A stretch of DNA of 64,000 nt from assembly GCA_958296235.1 (NCBI GenBank), contig OY282457.1:4481684-4545683 (forward strand). Direction: 5' to 3'. Both the position numbers and the translations under genes were made by a program. A model generated the notes under the pieces. That model ran no database searches and was not told where the DNA came from. It saw only the letters and a program-made list of their open reading frames with translations. Of the stretch, positions 63,048 to 64,000 are shown piece after piece; the first letter of the stretch is position 1, and every line of letters starts with the position of its first letter. The stretch comes from an uncultured Candidatus Binatia bacterium (GTDB taxonomy: Bacteria > Desulfobacterota > Binatia > Bin18).

Positions 63048-64000
63048 ACGGGGCTGGTGCCCGGCTCGAAAAACGCTGGCGCCCGCGGTCGGCTGACCCG
63101 AGGCGGATTCAGGATCTGATCGAGTCCACCCAGCTCGCCCCCCTCTCTCCAGTCACGGCGCGGCTGCTCGTCAACCGCGGCATCGATACGGCCGATAAAG
63201 CGGCCACATTTTTATCTCCCGCTCTGCGTACGGGTTTGCGTTCGCCCAGGCTCTTCCCTGATATGCGGCGCGCGACGGAGCGCTTACTCCAAGCCCGCGA
63301 GCGCGGCGAGCGCGTGTGTATCTGGGGCGACTATGACGTTGATGGCGTGACCGGCAGCTCCCAGCTCATCCTGTTCTTGCGGGAAATCGGTATGGACCCG
63401 GGGCTGTATATTCCCCACCGGACCCGTGAAGGCTACGGGCTGAACACGCAGGCTATTGAGCAATTGGCAGGTGAGGGCATACGGGTCTTGGTGACGGCCG
63501 ACTGCGGGGCAAGCAGTCATCAGGAGATTGCTCGGGCACAGCAGCTCGGTATTGATGTGATCGTGTGTGATCACCATCACGTCCCGGAGGAAAAACTGCC
63601 GGCCTATGCGGTGCTGAACCCGATGGAAGCCGGCTGTCCCTTTTCTTTTTCCGGCCTGTCCGGGGCTGGCGTTGCGTTTTATTTGCTGATGGGGCTGCGG
63701 ATGCGGCTGCGTGAGCAGGGGGAGCGGCCCGTTCCCGACCTGCGACTCTATTTGGATTTAGTCTGTTTGGGGACGGTGGCTGATCTTGTACCTTTGATTG
63801 AAGAAAATCGTGTGCTCGTCACCCACGGCCTGAGACAAATCGCACACAGCCAACGGCCCGGCATTCGCGCCCTGCGGGCAGTGAGCGGCGATGACGATGT
63901 GACGGCGAGTTATATCGGCTTTCGTCTCGGACCGCGCATCAATGCCGGCGGGCGGTTGGCCGAAGCGCAGAAGGCGGTGGAACTGCTTACGACAACGGAT
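63044..64000 (+). CDS. recJ: Single-stranded-DNA exonuclease RecJ, 3' end outside window
   Basis: 319 residues visible before the right edge, starting at a GTG that overlaps the secF stop. RecJ degrades ssDNA 5' to 3' in recombination and mismatch repair. DHH-family motifs in order: RVCIWGDYDVDGVTGSSQLI (motif I), VLVTADCGASSHQEIARAQ (motif II), VIVCDHHHVPEEKLP (the DHH motif III), SGAGVAFYLLMGL, and LDLVCLGTVADLVPLIEENRVLV (motif IV). The DHHA1 domain has begun (RLGPRINAGGRLAEAQKAVELL). A second DHH protein lies at 3.6 kb. Confidence 0.95.
   Translation, partial: MNGAGARLEKRWRPRSADPRRIQDLIESTQLAPLSPVTARLLVNRGIDTADKAATFLSPALRTGLRSPRLFPDMRRATERLLQARERGERVCIWGDYDVDGVTGSSQLILFLREIGMDPGLYIPHRTREGYGLNTQAIEQLAGEGIRVLVTADCGASSHQEIARAQQLGIDVIVCDHHHVPEEKLPAYAVLNPMEAGCPFSFSGLSGAGVAFYLLMGLRMRLREQGERPVPDLRLYLDLVCLGTVADLVPLIEENRVLVTHGLRQIAHSQRPGIRALRAVSGDDDVTASYIGFRLGPRINAGGRLAEAQKAVELLTTTD

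Overview
GC-rich chromosomal DNA (roughly 58-60 % by eye) from a bacterium outside the well-studied groups. Neighbouring housekeeping genes (tgt-yajC-secD-secF-recJ, coaBC next to a DUF4416 gene, proC-yggS-maf), an LLM-class flavin oxidoreductase, two PPOX-fold proteins, an acyl-CoA dehydrogenase and an enoyl-CoA hydratase would suit a Desulfobacterota-, Binatota- or Tectomicrobia-like lineage. This placement is inference; there is no rRNA gene to settle it.

Layout. 1-3.3 kb: the end of an unknown gene, a HEPN-zinc-finger protein coupled to an RNase II/R-family exonuclease. 3.5-6.8 kb: a DHH phosphoesterase, a FemAB/GNAT-like protein and an outer-membrane beta-barrel. 6.8-9.1 kb: a promoter, a TPP riboswitch and thiC. 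9.0-15.0 kb (minus strand): an XRE regulator, tRNA-Val(CAC), an FmdB zinc ribbon, yggT, proC, yggS, maf, an LLM oxidoreductase and an acyl-CoA dehydrogenase. 15.2-19.2 kb: an SDR, two PPOX proteins, a Phd/RelE toxin-antitoxin pair and der.

19.4-35.2 kb is the main accessory region: a complete type III-B (Cmr) CRISPR-Cas locus. In order it holds an NE0113-family CARF/ring-nuclease-like protein with a winged-helix-like C-terminus, a truncated Csx2/TM1812 remnant, cas10 (cmr2, GGDD intact), cmr3, cmr4, cmr5, a fused cmr6-cmr1, a Uma2-type nuclease, a TIGR02710-type CARF-HEPN RNase, cas1, cas2, a leader, a 19-repeat array, a small membrane coiled-coil protein of unknown function, and cas6. By family knowledge, the Cmr complex would bind foreign RNA, Cas10 would make cyclic oligoadenylate, the CARF-HEPN protein would answer as a non-specific RNase, and the NE0113 protein would sense or degrade the signal. 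Array details worth attention are a base change in the crRNA 5' handle of the five leader-proximal repeats, two hairpin-rich sister spacers, and a palindromic element inserted in the last spacer.

35.2-64 kb is mostly housekeeping: an NhaC-type antiporter, a secreted Cys-rich protein, queG, erpA/iscA, gph, folP, a GST, a Lon-N protein, a lone nuoI, a rhodanese-MoeB fusion with a MoaD-like carrier, transketolase, trmB, two SDRs, an enoyl-CoA hydratase, a thioesterase, coaBC, a polyprenyl synthase, a family-4 UDG, an NfeD-slipin pair, queA, a tyrosine-phosphatase-like gene, two small orphan genes, and tgt-yajC-secD-secF-recJ, with recJ cut by the right edge.
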